A program made the position numbers and the translations under genes. This document shows, in pieces, positions 60,398 through 64,000 of a DNA stretch of 64,000 bases; positions within the stretch are counted from its first letter, which is position 1, and each line of letters starts with the position of its first letter. The stretch comes from Cupriavidus oxalaticus. Lineage in GTDB: Bacteria; Pseudomonadota; Gammaproteobacteria; Burkholderiales; Burkholderiaceae. The stretch is from NCBI RefSeq assembly GCF_016894385.1, contig NZ_CP069812.1:3286001-3350000 (forward strand). The letters are read 5' to 3'. The notes under the pieces were generated by a model. That model saw only the letters and a list, made by a program, of their open reading frames with translations. It had not been told where the DNA came from and ran no database searches.

Positions 60398-61468
60398 TCA
60401 GTCCCTGGCCAGCTGGCTGCACACCTCGGCGACGCGCCGGGTTGCCTCAGGCTTGGCCAGTCCGCGCGCCATGCGCGCCATGTCTTTCAGCTGCGGCCGG
60501 GTCAGGCTGGCGATGGTCTGCGCCAGGCCCTCGGCCGTCAGGTCTTGTTGCTGCACCAGCAGGGCCGCGCCCTGGCTGGACAAAAACTTTGCGTTGGTGG
60601 TCTGGTGGTCGTCCACCGCGTGCGGGAACGGCACGAACAGCGCCGCCACGCCCGCCGCGGCCACTTCCGACACCGTCATCGCGCCGGCGCGGCAGATCAC
60701 CAGGTCCGCATCGGCATAGGCCCGCGCCATGTCGTCGATGAACGGCAGGGTCTGCGCCGGCACCTGCGCCGCCGCGTAGTTGGCGCGCAGCGTGTCGATC
60801 TGCCTGGCGCCCGCCTGGTGCGTCACCACCGGACGCTCGCTTTGCGGCAACAGCGCGATGGCCTTCGGCACCACCTCGTTCAGCGCCGCGGCGCCCAGGC
60901 TGCCGCCCACCACCAGGATGCGCAGCGGACCGGTGCGCTGGCCGTAGCGCGCCTCGGGCGCATCCAGGTGCGCCAGTTCCTCGCGCACCGGGTTGCCGGT
61001 CCATTCGCCGCCGGGCAGCGTGTCCGGGAACGCGCACAGCACGCGGTCGGCCACCTTGGCCAGCACCTTGTTGGCCAGCCCGGCGATCGAGTTCTGCTCG
61101 TGCAGCACCAGCGGGCGGCCCAGCAGCGAAGCCATCATGCCCGCCGGGAACGTGATATACCCGCCCATGCCCAGCACCACGTTCGGCCGCACCCGGCGCA
61201 GCGCGCCGATGCTCTGCCAGAACGCGCGCAGCAGATTCAGCGGCAGCAGCAACTTGGTCAGCAGCCCCTTGCCACGCAGGCCGCCGAACTGGATGTATTC
61301 CATCGGGATGCCGTGCTTGGGCACCAGCGTGGCTTCCATGCCCGTGCGGTTGCCCAGCCAGACGATGTTCCAGCCCTGCTCGCGCAACGCCTGCGCGACC
61401 GCCAGCCCCGGGAACACGTGTCCCCCGGTGCCGCCGGCCATCACGAGCAGGGTGCGTGGCGCGGTCAT
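60398..61468 (-). CDS. murG: UDP-GlcNAc--undecaprenyl-PP-MurNAc-pentapeptide transferase
   Basis: 356 aa from ATG 61468. [19 protein letters not shown], the MurG P-loop, [16 protein letters not shown] and [15 protein letters not shown]. Makes lipid II. Start overlaps ftsW stop (ATGA). Confidence 0.95.
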   Translation of the reverse strand: MTAPRTLLVMAGGTGGHVFPGLAVAQALREQGWNIVWLGNRTGMEATLVPKHGIPMEYIQFGGLRGKGLLTKLLLPLNLLRAFWQSIGALRRVRPNVVLGMGGYITFPAGMMASLLGRPLVLHEQNSIAGLANKVLAKVADRVLCAFPDTLPGGEWTGNPVREELAHLDAPEARYGQRTGPLRILVVGGSLGAAALNEVVPKAIALLPQSERPVVTHQAGARQIDTLRANYAAAQVPAQTLPFIDDMARAYADADLVICRAGAMTVSEVAAAGVAALFVPFPHAVDDHQTTNAKFLSSQGAALLVQQQDLTAEGLAQTIASLTRPQLKDMARMARGLAKPEATRRVAEVCSQLARD

Positions 61469-62718
61469 ACTTTCCCTCCGCGCATCAATACCCGATTCTC
61501 GTAATCGATACGCAGCAGGATCGCCAACGCCACGCAATTCATCAGAATCCCCGAACCGCCATAGCTCACCAGCGGCAGCGTCAGCCCCTTGGTCGGCAGC
61601 AGGCCCAGGTTCACGCCCATGTTGATAAAGGTCTGCCAGCCGATCCACACGCCGATGCCCTTGGCCACCAGGCCGGCAAAGGTGCGGTCGAGCTGCAGCG
61701 CGGTGCGGCCGATATTGAAGGCGCGCCGCACCAGCCAGTAGAACAGCGCGATCACCGCCAGCACGCCGACAAAGCCGAATTCCTCGCCGATCACCGCGAG
61801 GATGAAGTCGGTATGCGCCTCGGGCAGGTAATGCAGCTTCTCGATGCTGCCGCCCAGCCCGACCCCGGTCCACTCGCCGCGGCCGAAGGCGATCAGCGAG
61901 TGCGTCAGCTGGTAGGCCTTGCCCAGCGCGTTGCTCTCTTCCCACGGGCTCAGGTAGGCAAAGATCCGCTCGCGCCGCCACGGCGACGCCGTGATCAGCA
62001 GCGCGAACGCGCCCACCGCCACGCCGACCAGCCCGGCGAACAGCTTGCCGTTGATGCCGCCCAGGAACAGGATGCCCATCGCCACCGCCGCGATCACCAG
62101 GAACGCGCCCATGTCGGGCTCGAGCAGCAGCAGCATGCCGACCACCACCACCGCCACGCCCATCGGCAGGAAGCCCTTGGCCAGGGTCTGCATCCACTCC
62201 TGCTTGCGCACGGTGTAGTTGGCGGCATACAGCACCACCGCCAGCTTCATCAGCTCGGACGGCTGGAAATTCATCACGCCCAGCGGGATCCAGCGGCGCG
62301 CGCCGTTCACGCCCTTGCCGACGAACGGCACCAGCACGATCACCAGCAGGATCAGCGCGACGATAAAGAGCTTGGGCGCATAGCGGTCCCATACCTTCAC
62401 CGGCACCTGGAACGCCACCAGCCCGACCGACAGCCCGATAAACAGCGCAAACGCATGCCGCACCAGGAAATGGCTTTCGCGGTAATTGGCGTAGCGCGGC
62501 GAATCCGGCAGCGCGATCGAGGCCGAGAAGACCATCACCAGGCCGAGCGCGAGCAGCACGATCGCGACCCACAGCAGGGGCTGGTCGTACTCCATCATGC
62601 GCGAGCGCGTGGGCTTGACGCCCGATACCGCGTCACGCAGGCCACCCCAGGCATTGCCGATGGTGGCGCCGATGAAACCGCTGCGCTTGACCTGTGGGTT
62701 GGTCTCAAGCTGGCTCAT
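61465..62718 (-). CDS. ftsW: Cell division protein FtsW (SEDS)
   Basis: 417 aa membrane protein with about 10 segments. [20 protein letters not shown], the SEDS active region, and [15 protein letters not shown]. Septal glycan polymerase. N-terminal extension has a Ser-Arg-rich front. Confidence 0.93.
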   Translation of the reverse strand: MSQLETNPQVKRSGFIGATIGNAWGGLRDAVSGVKPTRSRMMEYDQPLLWVAIVLLALGLVMVFSASIALPDSPRYANYRESHFLVRHAFALFIGLSVGLVAFQVPVKVWDRYAPKLFIVALILLVIVLVPFVGKGVNGARRWIPLGVMNFQPSELMKLAVVLYAANYTVRKQEWMQTLAKGFLPMGVAVVVVGMLLLLEPDMGAFLVIAAVAMGILFLGGINGKLFAGLVGVAVGAFALLITASPWRRERIFAYLSPWEESNALGKAYQLTHSLIAFGRGEWTGVGLGGSIEKLHYLPEAHTDFILAVIGEEFGFVGVLAVIALFYWLVRRAFNIGRTALQLDRTFAGLVAKGIGVWIGWQTFINMGVNLGLLPTKGLTLPLVSYGGSGILMNCVALAILLRIDYENRVLMRGGKV

Positions 62719-64000
62719 GGCAGGATCCCCCGGGACAGCGCCAGTTCTTCCACCGCAGCGCGGAATACCTCGGCGCGGTGCACGTAGTTGCGGAACATGT
62801 CGAGGCTGGCGCAGGCCGGCGACAGCAGCACGACGTCGCCGCGCTCGGCCAGTTCGGTTGCTTTGGTCACGGCTTCTTCCAGCGTCGCGGCATCGGCCAG
62901 GGTGGCGCCGCTGCCCTGCAGGGCAGCGCGCAATTCGCCCGCGGCCCGGCCGATCAGCACCACGGCGCGCGCGTATTGCGCCACCGGCGCGGCCAGCGGC
63001 GAGAAATCCTGGCCCTTGCCTTCGCCGCCGGCGATCAGCACCACACGCTTGTCCAGCCCCGACAGCGCGGCCACGGTGGCGCCGACATTGGTGCCCTTGC
63101 TGTCGTCGAAATACTCGACGTCATCGATGGTGGCGACCCACTCCACGCGGTGCGGCTCGCCGCGGTACTCGCGCAGGCCGTGCAGCAAGGCGTTCATCGG
63201 CAGGTCGATGGCACGGCACAGCGCCAGCGCCGCCATGGCGTTGGTGGCGTTGTGCATGCCACGGATATGCAGCGCGTCGGCCGGCATCAGGCGTTTGTGG
63301 CGCACCGGCACCGCCTCGTCCGCGACTTCGGCGGCCTTGCGGCGGCGCGGCTTGCCCTCCCCTTCCGCTTCGGTGTCGGGTTCGGCCAGCACCAGCCAGG
63401 GCATGCCGCCCTCGCGCAGGATGCCGAAGCTGCCCGGCACTTCCGGCAGGTCGACGCCAAAGGTCACCGGCTTGCGGCCCGCCCGCGCCATGTCCAGCGT
63501 CAGCCGGTCATTGCGGTTCAGCACCTGCACGCACTCGCTGCCGGCGGGCCCGAAGATGCGCGCCTTGGACGCGGCGTAGGCGTCCATCGAGCCGTGCCAG
63601 TCAAGATGGTCCTGGCTCACGTTGAGCACGGTGGCCGCATCCGGCGCCAGCGTATGCGTGGTCTCCAGCTGGAAGCTGGAGAGTTCCAGCACCCAGACAT
63701 CCGGCAGCGTGGCCGAGGCGATGCATGCCGACAGCTTGTCCAGCGCCGACGGGCTGATATTGCCCGCCACCGCCACGGTCTTGCCGGCGCGCTCGACCAG
63801 CCGGCCCGTCAGCGCCGTGGTGGTGGTCTTGCCATTGGTGCCGGTGATCGCGAGCAGCTTCGGCGCGTAGCCGGATTCGGCTTGCAGGTGCCTGAGCGCG
63901 CGCGCGAACAGCTCGATCTCGCCCCACACCGGAATGCCGCGCGCCTGCGCGGCGGCCAGCAAGGCGCCGGTGCCGGCCTCAAGCGGCGACAGGCCGGGGC
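62715..64000 (-). CDS. murD: UDP-N-acetylmuramoylalanine--D-glutamate ligase, N-terminus beyond window
   Basis: The frame continues to the window edge (reads [19 protein letters not shown]), so the start is outside and the first visible TTG at 63962 is not the start. P-loop [15 protein letters not shown] and [18 protein letters not shown] are present, with [15 protein letters not shown] near the C-terminal domain. A Glu/Arg-rich insert interrupts the centre. About 428 codons seen. Confidence 0.93.
   Translation of the reverse strand, partial: PGLSPLEAGTGALLAAAQARGIPVWGEIELFARALRHLQAESGYAPKLLAITGTNGKTTTTALTGRLVERAGKTVAVAGNISPSALDKLSACIASATLPDVWVLELSSFQLETTHTLAPDAATVLNVSQDHLDWHGSMDAYAASKARIFGPAGSECVQVLNRNDRLTLDMARAGRKPVTFGVDLPEVPGSFGILREGGMPWLVLAEPDTEAEGEGKPRRRKAAEVADEAVPVRHKRLMPADALHIRGMHNATNAMAALALCRAIDLPMNALLHGLREYRGEPHRVEWVATIDDVEYFDDSKGTNVGATVAALSGLDKRVVLIAGGEGKGQDFSPLAAPVAQYARAVVLIGRAAGELRAALQGSGATLADAATLEEAVTKATELAERGDVVLLSPACASLDMFRNYVHRAEVFRAAVEELALSRGILP

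Noticed and set aside
60398-62572. A 724-codon minus frame across murG and ftsW
   Set aside because: The front lies out of frame inside ftsW; murG starts at 61468.

Overview
The window looks like a high-GC betaproteobacterial chromosome of the Burkholderiaceae, most likely Cupriavidus (or a close Ralstonia relative). The basis is the dcw order murD-ftsW-murG-murC-ddlB-ftsQ-ftsA-ftsZ-lpxC, the pilB-pilC-pilD-coaE-zapD-yacG cluster, the secA-argJ neighbourhood and a gold/copper-type ECF-DUF2282-DUF692-DUF2063-DoxX operon. The genus is an inference from recall of gene order and protein similarity; no search was run.

Positions 1 to about 16.6 kb are accessory. In order they hold: the 3' part of an IS4-family (Tn5/IS50-like) insertion sequence with a Tn5-like terminal repeat; an N-terminally truncated M81 (MlrC) peptidase; an orphan helix-hairpin-helix-like protein; a damaged restriction-endonuclease-like gene; and an orphan type VI secretion cassette (PAAR protein, alpha/beta-hydrolase effector frameshifted inside its GxSxG motif, small membrane protein as possible immunity). 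Next come an MpaB/DUF2236 oxygenase and a divergent TetR regulator with a perfect 13-bp inverted-repeat operator between them. A complete bufferin-type metallophore operon with its own ECF sigma factor and NrsF-like anti-sigma follows (8.55-12.5 kb), then a SymE-like toxin. The region ends with a two-gene HEPN plus KGGVGR dual-ATPase module (13.4-16.6 kb) that looks like an antiphage or conflict system and matches no named system I recognise.

From 16.8 kb to the end the window is mostly core genome. nrdA-nrdB has two NrdR boxes 31 bp apart and a long inverted repeat in its leader. Then come ccsA-like/PP0621/pilS/pilR/ampD (minus strand), ffh and hpt (plus), a LysE exporter, a prolyl-4-hydroxylase-like/lytic transglycosylase pair, proS, rppH and a CNP1-like lipoprotein, rplU-rpmA-obgE-proB, ispB, tRNA-Pro(CGG), pilB-pilC-pilD-coaE, zapD-yacG, and argJ/DUF815 ATPase/mutT. 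secA, a DUF721 protein, lpxC, a peroxiredoxin and the division and peptidoglycan cluster ftsZ-ftsA-ftsQ-ddlB-murC-murG-ftsW-murD follow; murD runs off the end.

Many neighbours overlap by ATGA or TGATG, which marks translationally coupled operons: ECF/NrsF, bufC/doxX, HEPN/ATPase, PP0621/pilS, pilR/ampD, SLT/P4H, DUF815/mutT, ftsW/murG, murC/ddlB and ftsQ/ftsA. The candidates for something new are the HEPN-KGGVGR module, the nrdA leader structure, the frameshifted PAAR-lipase cassette and the orphan fragments between IS and PAAR. The bufferin operon is a known but recently defined class.
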